Source of the DNA: Lingula anatina
Taxonomy: Eukaryota; Brachiopoda; Lingulata; Lingulida; Lingulidae
DNA: 52,927 bases
Reading direction: 5' to 3'
Assembly: GCF_001039355.2 (NCBI RefSeq)
Contig: NW_019775674.1
Span: 42,952-95,878, forward strand
The position numbers and the translations under genes were made by a program. Under the pieces are notes generated by a model that was not told where the DNA came from, searched no databases, and saw only the letters and a program-made list of their open reading frames with translations. Below, piece by piece: positions 36,125-47,529 of this stretch (position 1 is its first letter; the number at the start of each line of letters is the position of its first letter).

Positions 36125-36221
36125 AATATTCATTGCTAGCATCCAGGAAGGCAACTGCTATTTGGCGTCTGAATATGACAATGTAAATCAGACATTGGAG
36201 GCCTACTGGAGGAAGACCTAG
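36125..36221 (+). pseudogene. Copy E: scrap of a gene B-like kinase C-terminal region
   Basis: After an acceptor-like tttttcag, the frame reads IFIASIQEGN and then NQTLEAYWRKT followed by TAG. Gene B's last exon has DFIAGIRQGN and DPTLEAYWEKT in the same order and spacing. The remaining end of B (CLSGEIAIKD and on) is replaced by a stop. Nothing else of this copy is seen nearby, so it is a fragment rather than a gene. It shows that the B lineage also duplicated. Confidence 0.7.
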
Positions 36222-36289
36222 TACGGGATAAAATGTGCCAGTGTCATAAACGTGCATAGCGTAGTATCCCTTTAGTCTAATTTTTCATT

Positions 36290-38400
36290 ATCAATAACGC
36301 GCGAAAATTATCCACGAGGGTTACGTAAATTATCTGATGAAGAAGCATTTAAATTGGAAGGTGAAATAACAGAATCAGATATTTTATAAGTTTTAAAGAA
36401 AACAAAGTCAAATAAAACACCAAGTTCAAATGGTTACACTACTAAATTTTATAAAATTTTCTTGAGAGATATCGAAAGTTCAATCCAAATAAATCTTTTT
36501 CAAAAGAGATGCTCATGACTACACAAAGATTAGGGATCGTCACGTGCATAAACCTTAAACTGATAAAGGCAGCAGTCATTAAAATTGGAGCCCAATTTCT
36601 CTCCTAAATGTTTTTACAAGTTCTTATCAGGATGGATTGCGGCTCGATTAAAAAAGAGTCCTAGATATATTTATGTTCACAAGCACAACGAAGCTCTGTT
36701 TTTGCTCCAAAGTAAGTAAGATAAGCCCATATGACTGAAAATTGTCATTTATTGATGACGAAAAGTAATATGATACGTAGTTACAAAACTGGGGAGATCA
36801 TATACCGGGGTAACATCTCCCAAAGTATATAAATGCCATAACATAAAAATAATAAACAATATTAATGAGTGTAACCAAGATTAATTAAGAAAATTATGAG
36901 AAATAACAACAGCTTTAAGAGCAAAAAGTTGGCACCAATGAAAATAAAAGGCCATAAGATGTGAGAGAAGCTCACATCCCCGCCAACCGAGGATGGTAGT
37001 TTGATATCTCCCACGCAAACATGTTTTGTGAGTGGTAGATACATGTATATAGGAGAAAATATACGGTTGATATATGACATTATGGAATATGTAGAAGACA
37101 ATGACATCCTTGGGTTTATTCTTAGAATTACTTATAGAGAGGGTTTTGACAGCACTGCATGGTCGTTTATTAATAACGTGCTGAGATTTTTTTCAATTTT
37201 GAATGTACTATAAGGAATGGGTACACATTTTGAACACTGATATCAAAGCTGCAGTTATTCAAAATGGATTCTTGTCCAACTACTTAAATATATCAAAAGG
37301 ATGTAGACAAGGTGACCCTATTTCCCAATACCTGTTTATTGTTTAGCACAGATTAACAGTTTCATAAAACACTGCTTAACTCATTTAAGGCTCTGCAAAA
37401 CTGATCTCTTGCGTACATAATTTCAAATACTTTTATGTAGAAGTTGCCGACATATGGATACTTTTTTGACAGAACCCTGCTTCGCCAATGCCAAGCTTTA
37501 ACCAGTCTAAAATGGTACTATCCAATTAAATCAACAGACATGGTAGTCAATTAATTGGTAGCAACACACTTTACTACACACTTCTCCATTCACATACCTT
37601 ATATGAGATCTGAGTTATTTTGAAAACTGAAATATTATATATTAAATGTCTGAAGATGTAATTCTAAACAATATTATAAAACTGAGCTATGATAAACTGA
37701 TAGTAAAATTGAAAATTAGCTTGCAGCAGTGGAATAGAAGAACATTAACACCCTTGGGGAAATTTACTGTTTAAAAATAGTTATATCTAAACTGACCCAA
37801 TGTCTTTTATTGTATTGAAAACATGTTTTTTTTTTAAATTTCATCTGGAATAATAAGACTGGTACTATTAAACAAAAAGTGATAACTAGTGACTTCTTCA
37901 AGGGTGGACTGAAAATGTTAGATCTGGATAGTTTCATTGATTCTTTGAAATCTGCATGGATAAAAAGATTGATGAGATGCAAGTTGGACACATAGGCAAG
38001 TATTTTTTCAACCACAATGTGAACCTGTTGTAAACATTTAACTGACTTTGATGCTGATGCAAACTGAGTTAGTTATAAAAATCGGAATTTTACACAGAAT
38101 ACTGCCTGAAAATCATACTAAGAGAAATAAGGGGTCACAGAAGATTATAGCTGTAAACTTTTTGAGACAGAAAAATAATATACGGAACACATGTTTTCTC
38201 TTGTAGAGTAATTGCATTCGGTATTGAAAACATTATTTTGGGCAAACATTTAGATATTTTAAGTCATTAGACTATATCACACTTGCTATGGAGTTCTATA
38301 TACACATTAAATCAAGAAAACATTCCTGTTGACTTCAATTCTCTGCAAAACTTCATGATAAGAAGATAATGAATAGAAAAATATAACTTAAGGAAATCTT
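36290..38400 (+). mobile_element. L1/Tx1-like LINE relic
   Basis: Translated pieces in order: LSDEEAFKLEGEITESDIL and KTKSNKTPSSNGY (36330-36440), PISLLNVFYKFLSGWIAAR (36590-36655), IGENIRLIYDIMEY (37045-37090), KGCRQGDPISQYLFI (37295-37343), then GGLKMLDLDSFIDSLKSAWI (37900-37960). These are successive blocks of an L1/Tx1-type reverse transcriptase. Stops and frameshifts are common and the YADD box is not intact. The relic is split at 36674 by the dispersed repeat 36674-36955, which therefore inserted later. Confidence 0.8.
36674..36955 (+). repeat. Dispersed repeat (LTR-like), copy 2, nested in the LINE
   Basis: Plus-strand copy of the family seen inverted at 28958-29226. It starts TGTTCACAAGCACAACGAAG and interrupts the reverse transcriptase relic between VLDI and the SPTQTCFVSGR block. 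Confidence 0.7.
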
Positions 38401-38619
38401 AAACAGGAAGTATGTTGTTATTTTAAACTTCCTTAAATAGACCAAAGCATTTGCTACTGAATACGAAAATTCCCAATACATGTACTTGCAAGGCATGATT
38501 TATTAAAATTCCAATGATTAACACAAAACTATTACTTGCTGTCACCAGAGGTTAAGAAAAAGATGTATTTGCTGTACGGTATATCCTAATTTTTTGACCA
38601 GACATTTAGTCGTTGTTGA

Positions 38620-40215
38620 ATAAGAGCAGTTTTCGCCATTAGAACAACACTCTCGTTATACATGAACATGTAGCTCAACTGCAACATTTTAAAATCCATT
38701 TATCGAATAAAATGATATCCCAAAAATGAGCTCTAAATTGTGTACTTTCGTTGTAACGAAACATGCCCTTTACTTGATGTATCGTCGACGTACAGTTCTT
38801 TATACATGTATACCAGAGTCTTGTCCACTATTAACGGTTGAATCGAGTAAAATCGAGCTACAAAATCGAGCTACAAAGAAAACCTTTCAGTGGCATTTAA
38901 CAGTAAAATATGTTTATGATTACAGTCCATGTAAGACAAGAAGTAATCTTCAAAATGTCGATAACAATATTAATAACAGCCATAAAGTAGTAATAACGAT
39001 ATGGTACATGATCTGAGATCGAAGTAAGATGTAGTGGCTGTTTCTATGCGGGGAGAATCATGGGATTCCTATGCGCAACTGGTCGTATGATCAGCAGCAC
39101 ATGTGACCTACTTGATTCCTTGCAGTCTATCACTGACTAGAGATGCTGTACTTATCAAGCTCTCCAGGACACTGTCAAGAATAACACACGCCGTGCAACA
39201 ACACTACAGGGGAAACAGGCAATTCTCTCAGTAAGTATCAGAGTTTGTATGGAGTAAAAGACTTAATTGGCGACGAGGTATATACGACCTCTTAGCATAT
39301 AGCTGTTGCAAGCCATTAGCTAATTTCTCCTTTGTTCGAAGCCATATTGAAAAAATTGGCGGTTGGGAGTCAGGTTTTTGATATATCACGTTGAGTTTAT
39401 AACTTTCGGCTGTAACGTTATACTTTATCGGGAACAAGGAGTGCCATATTCCTTCTTGGTTTGAACAGTACTTAAATAGTTGTTCATTTGTTGCTCTTCT
39501 CATGATAATGTATATTATATTTGTGTAACAAGGGTGTAGAAAATACTCAGAATCAAACTTTATGTGTTAATGGATACTAAATTCCTAACAGTAGTTAATT
39601 CCAATACAGTAAATGTTGGAAAAATTAAAAGAATCCAAGGAAACGCGCTTGATACCAACTAAGTAAATTTTAAAGATCTTAATAGCGATGTAGAAAACAA
39701 ACTTGATTTGAAAATAAACACTATTTACCCCCGACATATATTTATGAAGTTGAAGTCCGTAAATTTCTACAAGAAGTGGTTGCCATCTTGGGTTTTCTCA
39801 AATTGCAAAAGACAACATTTCGCCGAAATTTACATACCTGTATAGTAAGGTATTGGAAAACGCTGAGTGGCAATCTAAATTCAATAACTGGTGCATTATC
39901 TCCCTGGTTGTATTTGATACCCATACATGTAGATTACTATGGAATTGGTGGTAAGCTTGGCTTTTTTCCATATTTCCGTTGCTAGGATTCCTAAGGACTT
40001 TTAGTGTGTCATTTTGTGAACTTCATACAAAAGCACGGTGGTAAAATAAATAAGAGTTGCTGTTACTTTTCAATCAAACTGTAGATTGGCTGGACTATAG
40101 ATAGATGACATCATGCCGTAGGGGGGGTGTTCAATTTAAGAATAATGAGGAGCGGGACAGAAAAAGTGCTCATCATTTGATGCATATGGATTTTCTAGAT
40201 ATCCACAATACCCCC
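38620..40215. other. Intergenic DNA, nothing recognised
   Basis: Short open frames only (up to about 96 residues), none with recognisable similarity or splice context. Confidence 0.45.
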
Positions 40216-40879
40216 CCTGAGCTTCAGAGATAACTTGACACTAACCTCTTCACTATAGCCTATCTTCATCGTGTCAAGTTACCTCTGACCACATTCGATT
40301 GCCCCCGCCGCCCGCCAATCAAATTTAAACCCCGCACTCAATGACTCATTGAACGATCTAGCCAATGAACGCGAACGAGTCAAAGCGCGCTTTGTTCAAA
40401 TCCGGACCAATCAAAGATAAGGCTGAATATCAGGAACTTGCCGTAACCTGTGGGCAGCACGCAAAATACATCATCCCTCAGTAGATAATGATGCAGGGCC
40501 TCAAACTGCTCTGGTTTCAATTCCGATATACTCATATTTTACAAAGAATCAAGAGATAACTTAACACATTATTTTACGTAGTCACTCGTAGGAGACGCCA
40601 TGCTTTCTTTGTGTACGGTTATGCACTCGGAACTACTCGGATGTCTCCGCACTCGACAATAACTTTGTTGTTAGTATGGAGCTTGCGGAATCAGCCGAGG
40701 ATTACCGATTGACGGTCAACCAATCAGCGTTTTCACCAAACTTTGGTGAAAATTTTTGAAACTTGGATTCGATTGGCTTATATAAACTAGGTCAAACTAT
40801 TTTCGTCAGAGGTAACTTGACTCGATGAAGATAGGCTATAGTGAAGAGGTTAGTGACAAGTTATCTCTGAAGCTCAGGG
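40216..40879. mobile_element. 664-bp MITE with about 75-bp near-perfect inverted ends, carrying a RecQ-like helicase start
   Basis: Left end 40216-40290 and right end 40804-40879 are inverted copies with about two mismatches over 74 bases, starting ccctgagcttcagagataac. The interior contains a 51-codon open frame on the minus strand (40535-40380) that reads as the N-terminus of a RecQ-like helicase. This suggests a deletion derivative of a larger helicase-carrying DNA transposon. Confidence 0.75.
40380..40535 (-). pseudogene. Truncated RecQ-like helicase N-terminus inside the MITE
   Basis: It begins MSISELKPEQFEALHHYL, then has VFCVLPTGYGKF before a TGA. In RecQ helicases this region reads LRxxQxxAI...DVFVxxPTGxGKSLxYQLP. 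The serine of Walker A (GKS) is Phe here, and only motifs 0 and I remain. It cannot be an active helicase. The start codon and frame are intact over 51 codons. It is too short to tell which RecQ subgroup it comes from. Its position between 75-bp inverted ends argues that it was part of a mobile element, not a host gene. Confidence 0.6.
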
Positions 40880-40888
40880 TGACAATAC

Positions 40889-40970
40889 CTGGTTTATGGC
40901 ATGATTTTCTGTAGCACATTACGTCATCCACAAATCTGGTTTATGGCATGATTTTCTGTAGCACATTACG
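40889..40970 (+). repeat. 35-bp tandem-like duplication
   Basis: The unit ctggtttatggcatgatttt(c...) of 35 bases occurs at 40889-40923 and 40936-40970, identical, with a 12-base spacer. It lies just outside the MITE end. Confidence 0.95.
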
Positions 40971-41195
40971 CATGTCTACCCTAGGTTCTAGATGCCGGTG
41001 TTGCCAGCTCTATTTTGATTTCATGTATAACCCATGTCGCAATACCAGGTAAAAGCGACTCCATCACAAGGTATATATTTAACAAGCTAGCTTTTACGTT
41101 GCTCTGACACTCAGGATACGCATGGCATGAGGAGTGACACTTATTCTTGCTAAGGACGTATATATTATTCAAACCTTTCTATACCTAAACAGAAG

Positions 41196-44100
41196 ATGGC
41201 TGACCAAGACTCATGCCCGATTTCCTTGGATGAAATAGATGCTTTATCCAACCTGCGAGAAGGCATCCGAAAGTTACGAGAGTTAGGGATAGACCACGCT
41301 GGAGTGAAAAACGTGGCCGACGTCGTCCTCAGATTGAGAAAATTCCTGAAAGAACATGGAATAGGCATGGCTGAGGACCCACTAAATGTAAGTTAAAATC
41401 GCATTAAATAAACACTGGGGTGAATTTCCCAACGAGTTAAAGCGGTAACAGCAGATTTTGATGTGAAGCTCTCAAAGCAATTTCAAACAGTTCCTCACAA
41501 GAAAAGCTGCCAACGCCGTTTTAACACCTATTTAAGCAAACCAATACGTGCTACAATCTGTTGCCAGTAAATATTCATGGGAGGCTTATTTCTGCTTTTA
41601 TTAGTAAAGAGTCGTAATTAGTCTTGGGCCAATTACCCCTTAGTGATTTTTCGCCAGCATGTTTTTTTCTGATAGGTGAGGTCCTTAGATTTTTAAACTA
41701 CTTGTTTGCAATTTAATTGGTGGTGTTTGTGGGTGTCAGAGCCGTTGCCATGGTAACGCGCGGGTTAAAAATTAACATTTCTGAGACCAACAAAATTTTG
41801 AATATTTCAAATGTATTAAATAAATGAAATTCAAAGCCATTCAAAATGTGTTGTGTTAGAGCTGCGCTATACTTCACGATTATCAAAATTTACCTAGATA
41901 ACGACAACTTTAAGACGTCAGTCAATTTTTGCTGATTTAAAGAAATTTTGATAAAATTTACTTGTTGAATTTTCATTTAATTATAAATACATTGTAATAT
42001 TGGAGATCGTTTTGTGTACCAGTGCAGCACGGAGTCTGTACTTTCTGCCTACGGTGTTTGATCAAGGTAAATCCTTTTTAAGAGGTAAAATCTTGAAATC
42101 CAAGATGGCTGCCAAAAACATGCATTTTACATATTGCTGTTCAGACTGGCGATAAGCCACATTTAACATTCCAAAATTAATTCTGTATTACTTTATTGAA
42201 TACGAAAACAGAATCGTTTTCAATAATTCGAATTAATTCATGTTACCGTAGGACCATGAAATGACACCATATAGATGATAATCATCTTCGATTTTTACAA
42301 AAAGTCTCAGAGATATAAGGAAATCTTTAATGGCTTTCCATAAAATAATGAACGCACTTCACTGAAAAAGACTACAGCCGAGGCATTTCATCCTCTACCA
42401 AAAAGTCTAAATTCTAAATTTTGCGATTTAATATGGACAAGTGTTACTATGATAGCAGTGTGGAAAGGCCATTCTTAATTGTAATTAACTGCACAACTTT
42501 TATACTTTTATTTTTACTTGCCTTGTTTAATTTTATAACAGTATAATATCATATTTGCATTACCATGGTCATTTGTGGCCATGGTGAATTTTAGAACTTA
42601 AAATTATAATTGAACCAGCAGCGTTTTAGTCCCGACCAGTCTCGTCCGCCGTATCTGCCGTTTCCGCGGGCTCCGTCGGCTCCGCCGCCATGTCACTGTT
42701 ACCGCTTCTCTTCCTAGAGTACAAGAGCCTGCAGGCCCATCTCTTGGATTGTGGTCACATATAATCTCAACTAGTTGCACGTAAAATTTGGGATCTAAGT
42801 TTTCAAAAAGACATAATGACTGAAAGTCACTAAGTAGGGGATATACAGTGGCCCATGGACTTTGCATGATGGCGTAATGTAGGTAGGGACTCATATCTCC
42901 TCAATATAAACCCTAAAACCAAATGTTGGCACCAGGGTATAGTTGTCAGCCATGTCAATTGTGATGTTGAAATTTTGCTCCGTTACATAATACCAACCAT
43001 AATCACACACCCATTTACAAAACAGCAAAATTGACAATCGCCACTTGGCCATCCTTTGCGTATAAGCCAGTGGTTGGCGAATAAAGCCACAAAAAGTGTT
43101 CATGTCAATAATAATAATTTTCATTATTAAATTATTTTTCTTAGAAAAACGCGAAAAACAGTTTGCCAAATGTAACCTATAAAACGCATCTACCCAGTTG
43201 GTGCAAACGTTTCACACTATGAACATGGTTGCAATGGTTTTTAGGCCGCTGAACTGATGGCAGATGCTTTGGAGGAAGATAAGGTGACAAGACAACAGCT
43301 ACAAGAATTTTACAAAGACACCATTGATTACATTTCTGGTTTACCAGAAAGAAGAAGACATGACCTGAATCAAAACATTCCGCGTGTGGAAGAAAGATTA
43401 CATGAAACCGTTGAAGAACTATCTAAAAACCAAAGTGGGATTTTAGTAGCAGGTAAATCTGAGTGGGTGCAACAGTTTTAATTGGCCTATCTGTTTCTAG
43501 AAAGAATAACTTAGTTATTTTACAAGTGTTGATGAACAGTCTGGTATTGTAAATATACTAGAAGACTTTACCGTGCTTTAAATTTGATATTATTCCTGTA
43601 AAATTGGCCCACATTACCACTTCTTCTATGAAATTATTTGAATTATTTGCCATACCTCTATGTCAACATAAGCAACCTTCGTTCTCGAACTTGCATATCG
43701 TATACGGCAGAATCCCACACTTTGGGATCACCTTTCAGCATTTGTGAAATTGTGTTCACATATAATTCAGGTGAGACCGGTGCTGGTAAGAGTTGTTTGT
43801 TGAATCTACTCCTTGGGGAAGATCTTCTTCCAACGGATTTCTTCAGTTGTACCGCCGTGCTGTGTGAATTAAGGTACATCTACGTCATTAACAGCATGGT
43901 GGCTGGAGGAGTGCAAGACGATAGGGTAATATGGATTGCAATTTATTCCACAGAGTCATGTTTTTGTACAACGTTACAACAGGTGCTTTAATATGTTTTA
44001 AGTTATTTATAACTCAACCTGTGCGTACATGTCTTTGGTCTGGAATAAAAGACGTCTGTCTCCATTATTTGACTTTCGTAAAATCAATCAGACCATTTTT

Positions 44101-44580
44101 ATGCCATGTATCTGCAAAGATTCAGCATATTAGTGATATGCAGATCCCTCCTGAGATATGTTTTAGATAATAAGGCAAGATGGCTTTGCATTGTGCCGCT
44201 CTATTAAAGTTACATCGTGTGTAGGGGAGTACACTTCGTTTTATTTGACTGATTAATTATGTACATTATATTGTAGGTTACTGGAGTGAAGTTCGTAAAT
44301 AGCTAAAAATCAATAAATCGCCTTTTCTTTGTAGCTTCAGGATCTTCTAAGTGAGGCAGTTCGTGGTAAATTGGACTCTGAAGAAGAAGATACCGGTACT
44401 GAAAAACTCGCTTCAGGTGCTAGACTGTTCGATCCATCAACAGTCATGTTTGTTCTCAACAAGTGGGACCAGGTGCCAGACAAAGACAAGACTTATGTTT
44501 TCCAAGACACTCTTCGCAAGATACAAAAGATCTGTGACGGCTTTACTGCAGACCAGCTTTTCCCGTTGTCGGTGACAAAG
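41196..44580 (+). pseudogene. Copy D: N-terminal half of a gene A-like protein with an in-frame GTPase deletion
   Basis: Exons 41196-41387, 43245-43452, 43771-43925 and 44335-44580 join with the same borders and phases as gene A (801 bases, 267 codons, no stop). Lengths of exons 1, 2 and 4 equal A's exons 1, 2 and 5 exactly (192, 208, 246). The P-loop GETGAGKS and the NKWD motif are kept. The third exon fuses the start of A's exon 3 (to ELRY) directly to the end of A's exon 4 (IYVINSMV). Compared with A, 92 codons and the intron between them are gone, including the switch region and DSPG. Nucleotide binding is therefore doubtful. No stalk or kinase exons follow before the window ends; read-through into the next intron would stop at 44784. 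An acceptor (taaacag) sits 3 bases before the ATG, as in gene A. Confidence 0.82.
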
Positions 44581-44843
44581 GTGAGGTTATATAATCAACA
44601 TAAATCATTTTTTTATACATTGTATGCACTGGCCCCACTACTCGAAAATCTGGGCTTGTCTTGCTACAGACCCGCCGGAAAGTCCCCTTACTTACTCTGC
44701 GGGTCGCAGCGGGTTGTTCAGTCGGCCTGGCGCGGTAACCATGGAAATAATATTGTCATCCATGCGCTGTTTGGTTTCTGTTAACAATAGTACCATGCCC
44801 TGCTCCGTCGGGTAATTATCGTGTCTTACTTTCTGCTAACAAA

Positions 44844-45183
44844 CACTAGTGGGCTTGATTTGGTCTTAAAGTGCAATTTAAGTTCACAAATAGTCTTACA
44901 TGATCTTAAACTATGAGTTAGACTATTTCTGGTCTAACAGCCAATTAAATTGTCTCCCCTTACACATTCTCCTATTGTGAGCAGAGGTGTCCTCTGTTGT
45001 GAGGGGAGGTATCCCCCATTGTGAGGGGAGGAAACTGCTTGACCACTTAAGTAGATGTTAGATCATTTTTGATCTTAAAAGCAGATTCAGTCCAATTTAA
45101 AACTACTGCTGTAATGTTTAAGATCGTGTAAGATCACTTGTGAACTTAAATTGCACTTTAAGACCAAATCCAGCCCACTAGTG
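44844..45183. mobile_element. 340-bp MITE with about 70-bp inverted ends
   Basis: The left end (44844-44915) and right end (about 45116-45183) are inverted copies starting CACTAGTGGGCT; the centre repeats ttgtgaggggaggtat-type blocks. CACTAGTG is its own reverse complement, so it could be the outermost part of the inverted repeat or an 8-bp target duplication as made by hAT elements. No coding sequence is present. It lies 3' of copy D. Confidence 0.8.
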
Positions 45184-46118
45184 AAAGGAGCCTAAGCCTA
45201 GCTCGCTGAGATAAAGATCGAAGCTGAGAGTGGTCGCAATTAAATGTTCGTCCAAGCGTTAATTGACCTTTAATGCGCGGTGGCTTCACTCTACTTTGAT
45301 CACTCTACTCTGATGCGGAGATTTTAAGTATAAGAACTTGCCAACAATGATTTTAAAAGTGACTTTACCAAAAAGATTCGGTAATGAAAGTAACTTTCTT
45401 GTACATTTTAGCTATGGATTGATTGAATTCACATAGAGTTGAATAAATGAATGTATGAATTTATGAAAGACCAAATAAAACACTGCTCGTAGTTGTACAT
45501 ATAATATTTTCAAACCGCTATGTACATACTATAAACACGATCGAAGTTTATTTTTATAGTAGGTCCTAATATTTCTATTTGCTTTGTTCATGGATGGAAT
45601 GCATTTTTTTCCAAAAAGGCTTGTCAGTTGTTTGAGTAATAAACATTTTGTAGGCCATATCTTTCATAGAATTCAGTCTATATTTGCATACAGGATCTCT
45701 CACATCTACACCCGTAATATTTCTGTTTGTTCATCAACAGTAAACAATATTCCCATTAACTGCACGCAAAAGTTGCCTGGGGAACCGGCCCGTTGTCGAA
45801 TTTGAAAATTTTCTTTATTTGACAAGGCGAAGGGTGGCCGGCCGAAAGACTAACTACTTGGATCTGGAGGCCACAAAGTAAAAATAATTATTATCAAACA
45901 CACGTTAAATATTATTATAGAAATTAGCCTAAATTTTGATACAAATGTTTCTCTGTCGTTGTTTGATATTAACTCTGCACCAATGTAATTCAAAAAGATA
46001 AAAATAGTTAATGTTTACGATCTAAACTCCAAACTTAACTAAAAGCCTTCTTCATACTTAAAGCCATCAAAGAAAATTAATTTAAAAAGCTGAATTACAA
46101 TCTCTCGGGTTAACTTCA
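45184..46118. other. Intergenic DNA, nothing recognised
   Basis: AT-rich, only chance-like open frames. No downstream exon of copy D was found here. Confidence 0.45.
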
Positions 46119-46181
46119 CTGTTTGGCACGTGTCATCTCACATTAATTAACTGTTTGCACGTGTCATCTCACATTAATTAA
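46119..46181 (+). repeat. 31-32 bp tandem duplication with CACGTG cores
   Basis: Two units of ctgtttg(g)cacgtgtcatc(tcacattaattaa), differing by one G. Each has a palindromic CACGTG. They lie about 325 bases upstream of a Tc1 HTH relic and might be part of that transposon's end. Confidence 0.9.
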
Positions 46182-46504
46182 CAGTCAGTTCAGGTTAGCT
46201 TTATTTTTGCCGGGTAAACACAGCGATTAAGCTCTGACTATTACATATTCACTACTGTGTGACACACGTCGTCTTAAATTAATGGTAACATTGCGATGCC
46301 GCTCTTCAATCTTCAATTTTACCTAATTATCAATCAACTGACACGTGTAAACAAGATGTTTGTGTATCTGGACTTCCTAAATGGCCAGTACATATTCTGT
46401 ATAATATGACATGTTTATATCACTGATTTCTGTACCATCGTGTCACCTGCCAAGTAAACGGTATAAATCGACACTCAAATGTTCCAAATCATCACAATTC
46501 CAAG

Positions 46505-46690
46505 ATGCCTCTTAGCGATTATGTACGTTTGCGTATCATCGGCCTCCGAGAACAAGGGATGCGATTTAAAAACATCACCGCCCAAATGGAAAATGAGGAC
46601 CATCAAGTGTCGCACAGGCAATTTACTAAGTGTTAGAGAAATACAACGAAGGGCTCTCTTTGCATCAGCTTTAATAGAAACTTAAGTGAG
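46505..46690 (+). mobile_element. Tc1 transposase N-terminal HTH relic
   Basis: The frame starting at ATG 46505 reads MPLSDYVRLRIIGLREQG, then FKNITAQMENEDHQVSHRQF, stops, and continues with TTKGSLC. This matches the first helix-turn-helix of Tc1 transposases (VRxRIxxLREQGxSxxxIAxxLxxxGxxVSRxT) followed by the RYKETGS linker. The catalytic domain is absent. Confidence 0.7.
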
Positions 46691-47529
46691 GCAATTAAGA
46701 AGGAGCAGGGCGTGTTCGTTGAGCCGACTAATTTGGGTGTCCGATAAGGATTGCTTGCCGATTTCCCTACCCTGTAATTATCATGCGGCCTCTATTGTTC
46801 CACCATACGGTGCAGGGTTGGGAAACCATGCGGCCTTTTGGTAAGGGGAGTTTCTGGCGGGATTGTATATGATTAAATGTTGTGATAAGATGTTATAAGT
46901 CAAAGTTGGGCTAGTGTTGCCACTGCTGTTTTATTCAGGGCACGCCTTTCCTGCTACGCTTAGGGATAAGACTCTGAAATGACAGCTATTTTCTGCATTC
47001 TTTTTTTTCTACCTTTTGTCTGAACATTTGACAGCTATGCTGGCTTGTTCTATCTTATCACGTAATATTTGTCTATCTGTTATACTACAAGTCCCGAAGT
47101 CAGCTTCCAAAGTTTATACTTTTAGCTAAAATATATCAGAACAAATGTGATCGCTTTTGACCTAACCTCCGTTGTGAAATAAATCGTTTTTCATTTGAAC
47201 ATTGGATACGTGTGTGCTGATTAATCCACCTTCATATCGTAATAGATTGATAGCACTTTGTCCATAAACAACTATAATGATACAAAAGCAAGTCTGTCCC
47301 AAGTGATTTCTATAATATTTAAATTATATTATATTTATAGAAAAAGTGTCATTTATTACCTTTTTGATTGGACTGGATCTTATATAGTCCGCTGGCTTAA
47401 GGAAAAAAATCGTGACACGGCGGATAAAAGCACCAAATTTGGCATGTGGTTACCTTTTGACATTCTAAATCAAATTAGAGCCGTAGCCCTCTGAAACAAT
47501 TCACCGTTTGGTCAAAAAATCCCAAATGG

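Noticed and set aside
39228-39985. Open frames of 60-91 residues on both strands
   Set aside because: No recognisable domain, no splice context, and composition like the surrounding AT-rich DNA.
42604-43169. Two minus-strand frames of 92 and 96 residues in copy D's first intron
   Set aside because: Arginine-rich low-complexity end and no similarity; they lie inside the intron of D.
29376-44580. Copies C (C-terminal half, minus) and D (N-terminal half, plus) as two halves of one gene split by an inversion
   Set aside because: C is about 94 percent identical to A in protein while D's exons are only about 75-80 percent identical outside the P-loop exon. The missing exon 6 and start of exon 7 are also not found. 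Two independent copies fit better.
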